The notes: generated from the sequence alone by a model not told the origin. DNA of 64,000 bases from Candidatus Borreliella tachyglossi (GCF_003076595.1 NZ_CP025785.1:252454-316453); one strand, 5' to 3'. Positions 7,856 to 18,576 are shown, counted from the stretch's first letter. Translations and numbers: made by a program.

Positions 7856-9625
7856 ATGATAGACAGATGCAAAGTTAATGAAAATGATAAGTGGGATTTA
7901 TCTTCTCTATTTACAAGTGCCGAAGAATATAAAAAAAAAATCAAAGAAATAAAATTAAAGCTTCAAGACTTCAAAAAATATGAAAATCTAGAATTTGATA
8001 TTAACATATTTAAGCAGGCGTTAAATGAGTATTATGAAATTGAAGAAGAACTGGAGCGAACAACATATTATACTCATATCCAACTAGAAACAGATATAAG
8101 TGATAAAAACTCAAATGAGCTTCGTGCAATGAATGTTAACCTAGAAACAGAAGCATCCAATGCTATTTCATTTTTTATTCCCAAAATATTAAAAACAGAT
8201 CTAAGACAAATAAAAGAGTGGCTTGAGGACATAGAACTTAAAGATAAAAAAATAGCCATTGAAAAAATACTCAGATCAAAAGAGCACATTTTAAGTGAAA
8301 GCGAAGAGAAAATACTTGCCAACTACACATCTCTTTATTCATCTTATAATGATATATTCTCTTCATTAACAAATGCCGACATGGTATTTGGTGAAATTGA
8401 TGGCAAGCCTTTAACTAATTCCACCTACAGCTTATTCCTTCAGAATGAAAATCAAGAAATACGAAGAGAAGCTTTCATAAAATTTTACAAAGAATATAAA
8501 AAACATGAAAATACATTAGCCAGCATTTTAATTGCTGATATAAATAAAAATAAATTTTTGGCCAAAACAAGAAAATTTGAAGACACTATTTCAATGAATC
8601 TTTTTCAAAACAATATTGACAAGAAAGTTTATACAAATTTAATTGAAACAGTTAATGAAAACTTGTCCGTACTTCATGAATATTACGAATTTAGAAAAAA
8701 CGCACTCAAACAAGATTATCTTAACCACTATGATGTTTATGTTCCTCTAACAAAAGACACTAAATTTAAAAATTCCTTCAAAGAATCTTGTGATATAATC
8801 TTAAACTCTCTTGAAATATTAGGAAGTGAGTATACCGAAGTGCTTAGAAAAGGATTTTTTGAAGAGCGTTGGGTTGACATATATGAGAATAAAGGAAAAA
8901 GATCAGGTGCTTTTAGTGCTGGCTCGTACAATGGCAAACCTTATATACTAATGAACTACAAAGATGAATCAATAAGAGAAATGTTCACCTTGGCTCATGA
9001 GGCCGGACATTCCATGCATTCTTACTTCAGCATCAAAAATAATCCATTTCCTCACTATCGATATTCTATTTTTGAAGCAGAAATAGCATCCACAGTAAAT
9101 GAACAAATACTTGCAGACTACCTACTCAAGAGCGAAAAAGATATTGAAAAAATAAAATATATTAAACTAAGCCAAATCGATGACTTACTTGCAACATTCT
9201 TTAGACAAACAATGTTTGCTGAATTTGAATATATTATTCATGAAATGATTAATAAAGACGAACCAGTGGTAAAAGATACACTAAAAACAACTTACACACT
9301 CTTACTTAAAAAATATTTCGGCCCAAGTCTTAAGTTTGAAGAAAATAGCCCTCTTGAATGCCTTAGAATCCCTCATTTCTACTCACCATTCTATGTATAT
9401 CAATATGCAACAGGAATTACAGCAGCTCTTTTGATATATGAAAATATAAAGAATAACAAAAAAGATGCAACTAAAAATTACATAGGATTTTTAAAGACAG
9501 GAGGTTCAAAATATCCCTTGGAATCTTTAAAAGTTGCCGAAGTTGATTTAACTTTAAAATCAACAATAAAAAATACAATTAATATATTTAAAGAACGTCT
9601 CGAGAATGTGAAGAAATTATTCTAA
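7856..9625 (+). CDS. pepF: Oligoendopeptidase F (M3B metallopeptidase)
   Basis: A 589-residue cytoplasmic zinc peptidase that cleaves short peptides. The catalytic HEAGH (residues 381-385, in TLAHEAGHSMHSYF) and the downstream FEAEIASTVNE segment, which supplies the third zinc ligand Glu, are intact. Length matches the family. I choose the ATG at 7856 because AAAGGAG sits 8 bases before it; a GTG at 7823 lengthens the ORF without an SD. Its role is likely recovery of amino acids from imported oligopeptides, important because Borrelia is auxotrophic for amino acids. Order matches BB0248. Confidence 0.92.
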   Translation: MIDRCKVNENDKWDLSSLFTSAEEYKKKIKEIKLKLQDFKKYENLEFDINIFKQALNEYYEIEEELERTTYYTHIQLETDISDKNSNELRAMNVNLETEASNAISFFIPKILKTDLRQIKEWLEDIELKDKKIAIEKILRSKEHILSESEEKILANYTSLYSSYNDIFSSLTNADMVFGEIDGKPLTNSTYSLFLQNENQEIRREAFIKFYKEYKKHENTLASILIADINKNKFLAKTRKFEDTISMNLFQNNIDKKVYTNLIETVNENLSVLHEYYEFRKNALKQDYLNHYDVYVPLTKDTKFKNSFKESCDIILNSLEILGSEYTEVLRKGFFEERWVDIYENKGKRSGAFSAGSYNGKPYILMNYKDESIREMFTLAHEAGHSMHSYFSIKNNPFPHYRYSIFEAEIASTVNEQILADYLLKSEKDIEKIKYIKLSQIDDLLATFFRQTMFAEFEYIIHEMINKDEPVVKDTLKTTYTLLLKKYFGPSLKFEENSPLECLRIPHFYSPFYVYQYATGITAALLIYENIKNNKKDATKNYIGFLKTGGSKYPLESLKVAEVDLTLKSTIKNTINIFKERLENVKKLF

Positions 9626-9640
9626 TAAAGGAGCGAGTTT

Positions 9641-10345
9641 TTGAAAAACTTAAATCTTATTTTAGCTTGGACAGTACATATTTTAACGGCCTCTGGACTA
9701 ATAGTTAGTCTTTATTCAATAATCTCCATAATAAATGGAGATTATTCCCTTTTATTAAATCTTACAATTATTGGGCTCTTTATTGATGGAATTGATGGAA
9801 CACTAGCAAGAAAATTTAAGGTAAAAGACTTAATACCAACAATAGACGGTGCTTTACTGGACAATATTGTAGACTATATAAACTACACATTTATTCCCAC
9901 AATATTTCTTTATTACGGCAACTTCATAAGAAATGAATACAAAATAATGATTTGTATTGGAATTTTATTTGCATCAGCATACCAATTTTCAAGAACAGAT
10001 TCAAAAACTAGCGATGATTACTTTAGAGGATTTCCATCCTTATGGAATTTTCTAATAATTTTTAACATAATCTTTACTGTAAAAGAAATTACAAATCTTA
10101 TTATCATACTAGCATGTATTGCTCTCAGTTTCGCACCTATTAAATTTATTTACCCAACAAAAACAAAAGAATTTAAGTATTTAACAATTTTTTTAACAAT
10201 AATAACTTCTTTCACAATAATCCTTACAATCTTTGCAAGATTGCCAGAAGTCTATTTAGATGTATCAAAAATATTAATATTTTTTTACCTTACATACATA
10301 ATCTTAGTTAGCATATACCTAAATTACACAACAGGGAAAAAATAA
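9641..10345 (+). CDS. pcs: Phosphatidylcholine synthase (CDP-alcohol phosphatidyltransferase)
   Basis: A 234-residue integral membrane enzyme with about 7-8 hydrophobic segments. The CDP-alcohol phosphatidyltransferase motif is complete: Asp52-Gly53, Ala56-Arg57, Gly70, Asp74 and Asp78 (DGTLARKF followed by IDGALLDNIVD). The Borrelia member at this position (BB0249) is known as a Pcs enzyme that condenses choline with CDP-diacylglycerol to make phosphatidylcholine, a major Borrelia lipid. It starts at TTG 9641, with AAAGGAG 6 bases upstream. It lies 15 bases after pepF and 10 before the DedA gene. Substrate assignment relies on the known orthologue. Confidence 0.85.
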   Translation: MKNLNLILAWTVHILTASGLIVSLYSIISIINGDYSLLLNLTIIGLFIDGIDGTLARKFKVKDLIPTIDGALLDNIVDYINYTFIPTIFLYYGNFIRNEYKIMICIGILFASAYQFSRTDSKTSDDYFRGFPSLWNFLIIFNIIFTVKEITNLIIILACIALSFAPIKFIYPTKTKEFKYLTIFLTIITSFTIILTIFARLPEVYLDVSKILIFFYLTYIILVSIYLNYTTGKK

Positions 10346-10355
10346 CGGGTCAGTT

Positions 10356-10964
10356 GTGCATATAATACTAGAATTTATAGACTTAAATATAGCTTATGCC
10401 CCAATAGTATTTTTTGTACTACTTATCCTTGCGGGCTTGAATATTCCAATCTCTGAGGACGCAATAGTAATAATGGGCGGAGTACTTTCTAGCCGAAAAA
10501 ATGAATACACAATCTTAATATTTCTAGGAATTTTTTGGGGAGCCTATCTTGGCGACATAGTTTCATTCTATATAGGAAGATTTTTAGTAGACAAATTATT
10601 GAAACAAAAAACAAAAGCAAACAAAATCATCGATAAAATGAATTACTATTATGGGCAATACGGAAGTTTAACTCTATTCTTTGGGAGATTTATTCCATTT
10701 GGAATAAGAAATGCAATATTTATGGCAGCAGGAATGGGTAACATGCGACCCATTCATTTTATCGTAGCTGACTTTTTTGCAGCTATGGTATCAATCACAA
10801 TTTACTTTACATTAAGTTTTAAAATAGGCGGATCCTTTAAAGTGATATTATCTAAAATCAAAATAATACTATTATTAGCATTTATCATACTAGCAATAGT
10901 GTTATTAATTATTTATATTATAAGGGGAAAAAAAATACAAAAAGTTGACAAACATTTTGAATAA
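10356..10964 (+). CDS. DedA family membrane protein
   Basis: A 202-residue protein with about 5 hydrophobic segments. It carries the DedA/SNARE-associated signatures: the GLNIPISEDAIVIMGGVL opening, GAYLGDIVSFYIGR, and FFGRFIPFGIRNAIFMAAG (usual form FxRFxPxxRxxxxxxAG) around residue 110. DedA proteins are thought to flip lipids such as undecaprenyl phosphate or phosphatidylethanolamine and to protect membrane potential. B. burgdorferi has a single essential DedA (BB0250), and this gene is its positional match. The start is GTG 10356, with only a weak GGG-containing SD. The next gene downstream is tRNA-Leu. Confidence 0.88.
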   Translation: MHIILEFIDLNIAYAPIVFFVLLILAGLNIPISEDAIVIMGGVLSSRKNEYTILIFLGIFWGAYLGDIVSFYIGRFLVDKLLKQKTKANKIIDKMNYYYGQYGSLTLFFGRFIPFGIRNAIFMAAGMGNMRPIHFIVADFFAAMVSITIYFTLSFKIGGSFKVILSKIKIILLLAFIILAIVLLIIYIIRGKKIQKVDKHFE

Positions 10965-10974
10965 AAAATATAAT
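10945..10974 (+). promoter_or_regulatory. Perfect consensus sigma70 promoter for tRNA-Leu
   Basis: TTGACA (10945-10950), an 18-base spacer and TATAAT (10969-10974) match the sigma70 consensus at all 12 positions. The -35 box lies inside the dedA coding end. The expected start, near 10981, is about 2 bases before the mature tRNA 5' end. Confidence 0.85.
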
Positions 10975-10982
10975 ATTTATAC

Positions 10983-11066
10983 GCTGTGGTGGTGGAAGTG
11001 GTAGACACGCTAGCTTGAGGGGCTAGTGGGTGAAAGCTCGTGCTGGTTCAAGTCCAGTCCACAGCA
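10983..11066 (+). tRNA. tRNA-Leu (anticodon GAG)
   Basis: An 84-nt class II tRNA. The 7-bp acceptor stem pairs GCTGTGG with CCACAGC, followed by discriminator A. The anticodon stem CTAGC/GCTAG encloses loop TTGAGGG, giving anticodon GAG, which reads CUC and CUU. It has a long variable arm of the leucine type and a GGTTCAAGTCC T-loop region. CCA is not encoded. It lies directly upstream of leuS, the synthetase that charges it. Confidence 0.96.
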
Positions 11067-11122
11067 TATTTTAAGAAAAAATCCTACATAAAATTAAGGT
11101 TATCCAAAGATTCAAACATCAA

Positions 11123-11151
11123 TTTACTTTTCAATAAAATAGCTATAGAAT
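11123..11151 (+). promoter_or_regulatory. Possible promoter for leuS
   Basis: TTTACT (11123-11128), a 17-base spacer and TAGAAT (11146-11151) lie between tRNA-Leu and leuS. The predicted start is near 11158, which leaves a leader of about 48 bases. Read-through from the strong tRNA promoter is an alternative, as I see no terminator after the tRNA. Confidence 0.4.
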
Positions 11152-11205
11152 ATTAAAATGGTGTAGGAGTCTTAACAATAATGCTTTTATTTACTGAGAG
11201 ATTAG

Positions 11206-13734
11206 ATGCTTGAATACAACTTTAAGAAAATAGAAAAAAAATGGCAGCATTATTGGGATCAAAATAAAACATATAGAGCTGAGGAAGATCTTAGTATTCC
11301 TAAGGAGAAAAGGGTTTACATTCTTGATATGTTTCCCTACCCTTCCGCTAATGGACTTCATGTCGGCCACCCGGAAGGTTACACTGCAACTGATATAGTA
11401 TCAAGATACAAATTCTTAAATGGGTTTAATGTACTCCATCCAATAGGATTCGATAGTTTTGGACTACCCGCAGAGAATTATGCAATACAAACGGGAGAGC
11501 ATCCCAAAAAAATAACAGAAGAAAACATTGCAAGATTTAGAAAACAAATTAAAGCATTAGGATTCGCATACGATTGGGATAGAGAAATTAGAACTCACGA
11601 CGAGAGTTACTATAAATGGACACAATGGATCTTTTTAAAATTATATAAAAAAGGTTTGGCTTACACAAAAGAAATGCCTGTTTGGTACTGTCCTGATCTT
11701 GGAACAGTACTGTCAAATGAAGAAGTTCTTCAAACACCTCACGGTCCAAAATCCGAACGAGGCCTCCATAAGGTAGAGAGAAAACTATTAAGGCAATGGA
11801 TATTAAAAATCACAGAATACGCAGATAGACTAATTGAGGATCTCGAAGAGCTCGACTGGCCTGAATCTGTTAAGGAAATGCAGAAAAATTGGATTGGAAA
11901 ATCAACAGGAGTTGAGATCGAATTTGAAGTAAAGGAAAGTGAAGAGAAGATAAAAGTATTTACGACAAGACCAGACACACTCTTTGGAATAACATACTTA
12001 GTACTCGCACCAGAGAGTACTATAGTAGAAAGAATAACAAAAGATGAGCTTAAGGCTATTATATCAGAATACAGAAGTAGAGAATCCCTTAAAAGTGATC
12101 TTGAAAGAACTTCCCTTGAAAAAGATAAGACAGGGGTCTTCACGGGTGCATATGCTATAAACCCAATAACTCAAGAAGAAATTCCAATCTGGATAGGTAG
12201 CTATGTACTTGGAACTTACGGAACTGGCGCTGTGATGGGTGTCCCAGCACATGATGAAAGAGATTTTGGATTTGCAAAAAAATATAATCTAGAAATAAAA
12301 CAAGTGGTCTCAAAAACAGGAAATAACAGCATATTGGAAAAACCAGTAATCGAAGACGGAATTTCAATTAACACACCTGAAGGATTTAATACCCTACAAA
12401 CTGCCGAAGTAAAACGCAAAGTAATAGAATGGCTTACTGAAAACAAAAAGGGTCAAAAAAAGGTCAACTATAAACTGAGAGACTGGATTTTCTCAAGGCA
12501 GAGATATTGGGGTGAGCCCATTCCTATTATGCTTGATGACGACTTAAATGAAATACCATTGGAAGAAGACGAATTGCCTTTAAGACTTCCAGAAATAGAA
12601 AATTATAAGCCATCAGGCACAGGTGAATCTCCTTTGGCAAGATCTAAGGAATGGGTTAATGTTAAACATAATGGGAAAGCATATAAAAGAGAAACAAACA
12701 CTATGCCTCAATGGGCAGGTTCCTGCTGGTATTATATGCGTTATCTTGATCCAACCAATGAAAAAGAATTTGCAAGCAAAGAAAAAATTAATTACTGGAT
12801 GCCTGTTGACCTTTACATTGGTGGCGCTGAGCACTCCGTATTACACCTACTCTACGCAAGATTTTGGCACAAAGTACTCTATGATCTAGGATATGTTAAT
12901 ACAAAGGAACCTTTTAAGAAGCTCATAAATCAAGGTATGATAACGTCATTTGCATATCAAGACAATAATGGTATTTTAATTCCTAATGACGAGGTGGAAG
13001 AACGAGACAATAAATTTTTTTCCAAAAGCAATAAAAAGGAACTAAAACAAATAGTTGCGAAAATGTCAAAATCATTAAAAAATATAGTAAATCCAGATGA
13101 TATTATTAAGGAATATGGCGCAGATTCAATGAGAATCTATGAAATGTTCATGGGTCCTTTAACTGATTCAAAACCTTGGAATACAAAAGGCCTCATTGGA
13201 ATTTTCAGATTTTTAAACAAAATCTGGACTCTTAAGAGAAAGGAACTAACAAAAGAGGTAGCCCCAAAAGATATAGTATCTGAACTTCATAAAACAATAA
13301 AAAAAGTAACAGAAGATATAGAAAATCTAAATTTTAACACTGCAATATCATCGTTAATGATATTAATAAACGATCTTTTAAAACATGATAAAAACTACTT
13401 AGAAATTTTTAAGCCTCTTACTATTATCCTATCGCCATTTGCACCTCACTTAGGCGAAGAATTGTGGGAATACATGGGTGAAAGGCCTAGTATATTTAAA
13501 ACTGCAAAGTGGCCTCAATATGATCCAAATCTCATTATTGACTATGAAAAAGAAATTGTGTTGCAAGTCAATGGTAAAATAAGAGATAAAATTATCTTAA
13601 ATAAGGGAATAAATGAAGAAACTCTTAAAGAAATTGCACTAAAAAATAATAAAATCATGCAAAATCTAGAAAACAAAGAAATACTAAAGATAGTCACGGT
13701 TAAGGATAAACTTATAAATATAGTAACAAGATAA
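11206..13734 (+). CDS. leuS: Leucyl-tRNA synthetase
   Basis: An 842-residue class I aminoacyl-tRNA synthetase, full length for bacterial LeuRS. The ATP-binding HIGH motif appears as HVGH at residues 52-55 ([16 protein letters not shown]) and KMSKS lies at residues 619-623. The CP1 editing domain is present between about residues 220 and 420, including the TRPDTLFG and GVPAHDERD editing-site segments. The C-terminal anticodon-binding region ends with [10 protein letters not shown] and a short tail. The start is ATG 11206, with GAGAG upstream. The MMPL gene follows after 11 bases. Confidence 0.97.
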   Translation: MLEYNFKKIEKKWQHYWDQNKTYRAEEDLSIPKEKRVYILDMFPYPSANGLHVGHPEGYTATDIVSRYKFLNGFNVLHPIGFDSFGLPAENYAIQTGEHPKKITEENIARFRKQIKALGFAYDWDREIRTHDESYYKWTQWIFLKLYKKGLAYTKEMPVWYCPDLGTVLSNEEVLQTPHGPKSERGLHKVERKLLRQWILKITEYADRLIEDLEELDWPESVKEMQKNWIGKSTGVEIEFEVKESEEKIKVFTTRPDTLFGITYLVLAPESTIVERITKDELKAIISEYRSRESLKSDLERTSLEKDKTGVFTGAYAINPITQEEIPIWIGSYVLGTYGTGAVMGVPAHDERDFGFAKKYNLEIKQVVSKTGNNSILEKPVIEDGISINTPEGFNTLQTAEVKRKVIEWLTENKKGQKKVNYKLRDWIFSRQRYWGEPIPIMLDDDLNEIPLEEDELPLRLPEIENYKPSGTGESPLARSKEWVNVKHNGKAYKRETNTMPQWAGSCWYYMRYLDPTNEKEFASKEKINYWMPVDLYIGGAEHSVLHLLYARFWHKVLYDLGYVNTKEPFKKLINQGMITSFAYQDNNGILIPNDEVEERDNKFFSKSNKKELKQIVAKMSKSLKNIVNPDDIIKEYGADSMRIYEMFMGPLTDSKPWNTKGLIGIFRFLNKIWTLKRKELTKEVAPKDIVSELHKTIKKVTEDIENLNFNTAISSLMILINDLLKHDKNYLEIFKPLTIILSPFAPHLGEELWEYMGERPSIFKTAKWPQYDPNLIIDYEKEIVLQVNGKIRDKIILNKGINEETLKEIALKNNKIMQNLENKEILKIVTVKDKLINIVTR

Positions 13735-13745
13735 AGAGGCAGACA

Positions 13746-16034
13746 ATGGATTTGGAAAATCTAAGTATTAGATACAGAGTCTTCATATTTTTAGTATTTG
13801 CATTAATAACAATTAATCTAGGATTTTTTTTAAAAAACATAGAATTTGATTCAAATATTCTAAAACTTATTCCAAAAACCAAAGAAACTGAAAGAATAAT
13901 AAATATAGACGAAAGTAATTCACTCTTATCAACAATAGTAATATTTGAAGACAAAAAAAGCATCTTTACTAAAGAAACCTTTAGCAAAATTAATAAAGTA
14001 GCAAATGACATAGTTAGTATATTAAAGGTACCACCCAACTCTGTTACAAGTATATTCACTTATTTTCCACAGTTTAAAAAAGATACATACACAGACGAGG
14101 ACGTGGTTGAGATAAGAAAAAAAGTAAATTCAACATCATTCGTAAGGAATTTATTTCTAAACAATGATGAAACTTTAATATATTTCATAATCGTCCCAAC
14201 AGAAAGTGATAAAGTAGATTTTAGCCGAAGCTTAAAAAGTGAACTTGAGGAAATGGAAGCTGTAATTAAAAATTATGAAACTGATGATCTTAAACTTTAC
14301 TTAACAGGGGATCTTGTAGTAAGGGAAAAAATACTCAACTACATGGTTGACGACTTCAAATTTCTAGGTCCCTTAGCGACTCTTGTTGTAATTTTATCGC
14401 TTTATGTCATTGTAGGCAATGTACTAGGAGCAATAATTCCTGTACTCATTGCAACATTTGCACTAATTTGGACTTTCGGCATCAAAGGTTTTGTAAAGTC
14501 TCCAATTACTGTTCCAGAAACTACGATGATTGTGTTACTTATCTCAATCGGATGTGCTGACGCCGTACATATAATCAATGGAATATTAAAGAGAATAAAA
14601 AAAGAACCTTTCTCTGAGAAGACTGTAATAGCTACAATAAAAACACTCAGAGTGCCAATACTTTTAACCTCTCTTACAACCGCTTTTGGTTTTCTGTCAC
14701 TAATGGCCTCATCAATTCATGCATACAGAGCAATGGGCATTTTTATGGCAGTAGGAGTAATTATTGCAATGGTTATGTCCCTTTTAGTATTACCTGGAAT
14801 ACTAGTTCAAATCCCATTTAAGCATATAAGAAGCAAAGAAAATAAAAAATTTAAACATTGCCTACTTGACAGATGTGCACTAATCAATCAAACAATCACA
14901 GAATGGATGCTAAATCATAAGTATATCTCATCTATCATAACTCTAATTATTCTATCAATATCAATTGTAGGTCTCCTCAATATAGAAATTAACTTTGATG
15001 AGAAAGATTATTTTCAAGAGCATACAAGTGTAAAACAAACGTTAAATTTAATGCAAAGAGAGATAGGAGGAATGTCTATTGTCAAAATTGAAATTAAGGG
15101 AAAGCCTGATGAATTTAAAAACGCAAAAATCATGCAAAATTTGGATTTAATTACAGACAAGATCGACATATACACTGATAAAACACAAGCCATTTCCATA
15201 AACGGAATTATAAGATTTATGAACTTCAAATTCAAAAAAGAAAATCCAAAAGAATATAGACTTCCTGAAAATCAATCTATATTAAATAAACTAATACTCT
15301 TAATCAGCAGAAGCAATTCTATTAAAAAAATGACAACGATGTATGTCAATGATGATTGGTCTCAAATATCAATTATTGTAAGAATTGACAAAAATTCATC
15401 TGCAGAGATAAAAAATTTTGCCGACTATGCTAACAATTTACTTAAAGAACATATGCCAGGATATGAATATCATTTCTCAGGAGCATATGACAAAATACTC
15501 ATATCTAAAACTATGGTGGTAGAACAAATTACGAATATTATTACAACACTTAGTGCAATAACAATATTGCTAATATTATTCTTTAAATCTATTAGAACTG
15601 GAATAATAATTGCAATCCCAGTGGCATGGTCAGTATTCTTAAATTTTGCCGTAATGAGACTTTTTGGCATAACACTAAACCCTGCAACAGCAACCATTGC
15701 ATCCGTTAGTATGGGCGTAGGAGTGGACTACTCAATTCACTTTTTTAATGCATTCATATTAAATTATCAAAAAATTAAGGATTATAAAAAGGCTTTACTT
15801 AAATCAATTCCTATTGTATTTAATGGAATTCTTGCAAATTCAATATCAGTAGGCATAGGATTCTTAACATTATTATTCTCTACCTACAAAATAATCGCAA
15901 CACTTGGTGCAATTATAGCCTTTACAATGATCACCACATCCCTTGCATCATTAACACTACTCCCATTGCTAATTTATCTATTTAAGCCCACAGTTAAAAC
16001 ACTAAAGTTACATAATAAAACTATAAAAGCATAG
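13746..16034 (+). CDS. MMPL/RND-type membrane transporter
   Basis: A 762-residue protein with the duplicated RND layout: one membrane helix, a periplasmic domain and a five-helix block, repeated twice (about 12 helices). Charged residues sit in the membrane at the expected relay positions, in GCADAVHIINGI (near residue 275) and GVGVDYSIHFFNAF (near residue 660). The family includes MmpL and HpnN lipid exporters; the substrate here is unknown. SD AGAGG precedes the ATG. It follows leuS by 11 bases and probably shares its transcript. It ends convergent to lon with a 27-base gap. Order matches BB0252. Confidence 0.82.
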   Translation: MDLENLSIRYRVFIFLVFALITINLGFFLKNIEFDSNILKLIPKTKETERIINIDESNSLLSTIVIFEDKKSIFTKETFSKINKVANDIVSILKVPPNSVTSIFTYFPQFKKDTYTDEDVVEIRKKVNSTSFVRNLFLNNDETLIYFIIVPTESDKVDFSRSLKSELEEMEAVIKNYETDDLKLYLTGDLVVREKILNYMVDDFKFLGPLATLVVILSLYVIVGNVLGAIIPVLIATFALIWTFGIKGFVKSPITVPETTMIVLLISIGCADAVHIINGILKRIKKEPFSEKTVIATIKTLRVPILLTSLTTAFGFLSLMASSIHAYRAMGIFMAVGVIIAMVMSLLVLPGILVQIPFKHIRSKENKKFKHCLLDRCALINQTITEWMLNHKYISSIITLIILSISIVGLLNIEINFDEKDYFQEHTSVKQTLNLMQREIGGMSIVKIEIKGKPDEFKNAKIMQNLDLITDKIDIYTDKTQAISINGIIRFMNFKFKKENPKEYRLPENQSILNKLILLISRSNSIKKMTTMYVNDDWSQISIIVRIDKNSSAEIKNFADYANNLLKEHMPGYEYHFSGAYDKILISKTMVVEQITNIITTLSAITILLILFFKSIRTGIIIAIPVAWSVFLNFAVMRLFGITLNPATATIASVSMGVGVDYSIHFFNAFILNYQKIKDYKKALLKSIPIVFNGILANSISVGIGFLTLLFSTYKIIATLGAIIAFTMITTSLASLTLLPLLIYLFKPTVKTLKLHNKTIKA

Positions 16035-16061
16035 TAAGTTTAAGTAAAATGATTTCAAATC

Positions 16062-18482
16062 CTAAAATAATAATTTAATAACTTCGCTCATGTTATTTAC
16101 AAGATGGAAATTAATTCCACTTTTGATATTAATAGGTATCTCATCAAGATCCACTTTATTTGATCTAGGAATAATAATATGCTCAACACCACTTCTCTTA
16201 GCAGCAATTATTTTCTCTTTAAGCCCTCCAATAGCCATTACATTCCCTGTTAATGATAGTTCTCCAGTCATAGCCAAATTAGGCCTTACTGTTTTATTAA
16301 GAGCAAGAGAAATAAAAGCACTAGCAATAGTAATCCCAGCCGATGGTCCATCCTTTGGAGTCGCACCCTCTGGAATATGTAAATGAATCATATATTTTTC
16401 AAAAAAAGTCTTGTTCAACTGAAGATTAGCTCTCATGCTATTCACATAAGTAAATGCAATGTTTGCGGATTCTTTCATAACATCTCCAAGTCTACCAGTC
16501 AACTTAATAGCAGAAGCCTTAGCCTCAGTTTTTACAGTCTCAATTATTAAGGTTGAACCACCATAATTAGTCCACGCAAGTCCCATAACCATACCTGGAG
16601 ACATAGTCTTATTTAAGAATTCTTCTTTTCTAAATACAGGAACACCAATATATTCTTCCAAATTCTCTCTAGATATCTGGTACGATTGAATAGCTCCATT
16701 CTCAACAAGCTTTCTTGCAACTTTTCGAACAATCTTTTTTAAATACTTTTCAAAATTTCTAACTCCGTTATCTCTTGCGTATTCCCTGGCGATCTGAACA
16801 AGAGCTGATCCCTGAAATTTCAAAGAGTCTTTACTAACTCCATTTTCTCTTAAAACCTTCGGTATTAAATATTTCCTTGCTATCTCTATCTTATCATCAT
16901 CAACATATCCCGAAAGCTCAATTACTTCCATCCTATTTAGCAAAGGTGTAGGTATTGTCTCAATAGAATTAGCTGTCAGAATAAAAAAAACATTAGAAAC
17001 ATCAAAAGGTAAATCAAGATAATGGTCTCTAAAATTAATGTTTTGCTCAGGATCCAAAACTTCAAGAAGCACTGAGAATGGATCACCATAATTTGATGCA
17101 GAAACCTTATCAATCTCATCTATTAAAAAAACAGGAGACTTTGTCTTCGTAATCCTTAGTCCTTGAATAATCTTTCCAGGTAATGCACCAACATAAGTTC
17201 TCCTATGCCCCTTAATCTCTGATTCATCCCTCATGCCACCTACAGAGAATCTAAAAAATTTTGTCCTAAGCACTTCCGCAATAGCCATTCCTATTGAAGT
17301 CTTACCCACTCCAGGAGGTCCAACTAAAAGCATAATAGCCCCCTTTTGAGATTTTCTTAATTTAAGGACAGAAACATATTCAATAATTCTATCTTTAACT
17401 TCCATCATGCCATAATGCGTTTTATCTAAGACCTTTTTCGCTTTCTGCAAATCAAACTTATCGAAATCAATTTTAAGTCCTCCCCAAGGAAGGCTAGTAA
17501 TAAGTTCAAGATAATTCCTAACTACAATGTACTCCGATGAATTTGTCTCAAGAAATGAAAACTTTTCAAGTTCTCTTTCAACTGTTTCTAAAGCTTCCCC
17601 CTTTAATGCTAAAGAATGAATCTTGGTTTTAAGTTTTACAAATTCACTATTCTTGTCATCTGCCACGCCAAGCTCAGCCTTAATAGCTTTAAGCTGCTCC
17701 TTTAAAAAGAACTCTTTTTGCTGTTTTTCTAACTTTTCCTGAATACCTTTGGCAATTTTATTTTGAATCTCAATTAAATTTAGTTCTTCATAAATTAGCT
17801 CTAAAACTTTTTTAAGTCTTTCCTTCACGCCTAAAGTCTCAAGCACCTCCTGATGAGAATCCTTTGACGATGCAATCATTCCCGCAACAACATCACACAA
17901 CCTACCCTTATCCTCAATATTTACCATGTTTAACTGAATTTCAGGCATCTTCCTATGTGAGAATATCTCTTTAGTCCTAATCAAAATGCTACTATAGATT
18001 GCCTTTGACTGAATATCATCCTTTTTAACCGGAATCTGCTTTAAATAATCAACTTCAATTATCGGAAAATCTTTATTAAGGACAACCTTAACAAACCTAA
18101 CTCTGTCAATAGTTGAAACAAAAATATTATATCCACCATCAGGAAGATTAATCTTTTTTACTATCTTAGCTGTAATACCAACAGAATAAATGTCTTTTTT
18201 ATAATTGATATGCACTCCATCATTCTTATCCCCGGTTTTTTCTAAAAATTTATCACGCAAAACAAATAAGGAGACAATACCATTTCCTTTAATAACATAA
18301 TCAATAGCCTTAATATCAGTATCAGAAACGATAATAATTGGAATAAACATGCCTGGAAATATAGGATGTGATGGAACTGCAATCAAAGGCACTCTCACAG
18401 GCTTATCAAAATGAGGCAAAATTCCAGCAGAATTTTTTGAACGCTTTTTACCCTTCAAATTAGTATTTTCTACTTCTTCCAT
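16062..18482 (-). CDS. lon: ATP-dependent protease Lon (Lon-1)
   Basis: An 806-residue Lon protease: an N-terminal substrate-recognition domain to about residue 230, a coiled region, an AAA+ module and a C-terminal serine-lysine protease domain. Walker A is GPPGVGKTS near residue 390, Walker B is VFLIDEIDK, and the catalytic serine is in PKDGPSAGIT near residue 710. It degrades damaged and regulatory proteins in the cytoplasm. The ATG at 18482 has AAGGAG about 12 bases upstream. Borrelia has two Lon proteins; gene order fits BB0253 (Lon-1). It diverges from the RecO-like gene. Confidence 0.95.
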   Translation of the reverse strand: MEEVENTNLKGKKRSKNSAGILPHFDKPVRVPLIAVPSHPIFPGMFIPIIIVSDTDIKAIDYVIKGNGIVSLFVLRDKFLEKTGDKNDGVHINYKKDIYSVGITAKIVKKINLPDGGYNIFVSTIDRVRFVKVVLNKDFPIIEVDYLKQIPVKKDDIQSKAIYSSILIRTKEIFSHRKMPEIQLNMVNIEDKGRLCDVVAGMIASSKDSHQEVLETLGVKERLKKVLELIYEELNLIEIQNKIAKGIQEKLEKQQKEFFLKEQLKAIKAELGVADDKNSEFVKLKTKIHSLALKGEALETVERELEKFSFLETNSSEYIVVRNYLELITSLPWGGLKIDFDKFDLQKAKKVLDKTHYGMMEVKDRIIEYVSVLKLRKSQKGAIMLLVGPPGVGKTSIGMAIAEVLRTKFFRFSVGGMRDESEIKGHRRTYVGALPGKIIQGLRITKTKSPVFLIDEIDKVSASNYGDPFSVLLEVLDPEQNINFRDHYLDLPFDVSNVFFILTANSIETIPTPLLNRMEVIELSGYVDDDKIEIARKYLIPKVLRENGVSKDSLKFQGSALVQIAREYARDNGVRNFEKYLKKIVRKVARKLVENGAIQSYQISRENLEEYIGVPVFRKEEFLNKTMSPGMVMGLAWTNYGGSTLIIETVKTEAKASAIKLTGRLGDVMKESANIAFTYVNSMRANLQLNKTFFEKYMIHLHIPEGATPKDGPSAGITIASAFISLALNKTVRPNLAMTGELSLTGNVMAIGGLKEKIIAAKRSGVEHIIIPRSNKVDLDEIPINIKSGINFHLVNNMSEVIKLLF

Positions 18483-18508
18483 ATAAGATTAAATCTCCTT
18501 AAAGCTTA

Positions 18509-18514
18509 ATTATA
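18509..18514 (-). promoter_or_regulatory. Candidate -10 box for lon
   Basis: A perfect TATAAT on the - strand, 27 bases upstream of the lon ATG. No good -35 match lies at the right distance (TTCTTA is the closest), so this is tentative. Confidence 0.3.
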
Positions 18515-18576
18515 ACAAAAGAAAATTTTTATAAGAATTCATTTAATAACAAATTTTTATTATACAATAATGTATA

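Noticed and set aside
11739..12143. A 134-codon - strand ORF
   Set aside because: It is antisense to the leuS editing domain, which is a clear gene; Ser/Leu-rich composition is typical of a shadow frame.
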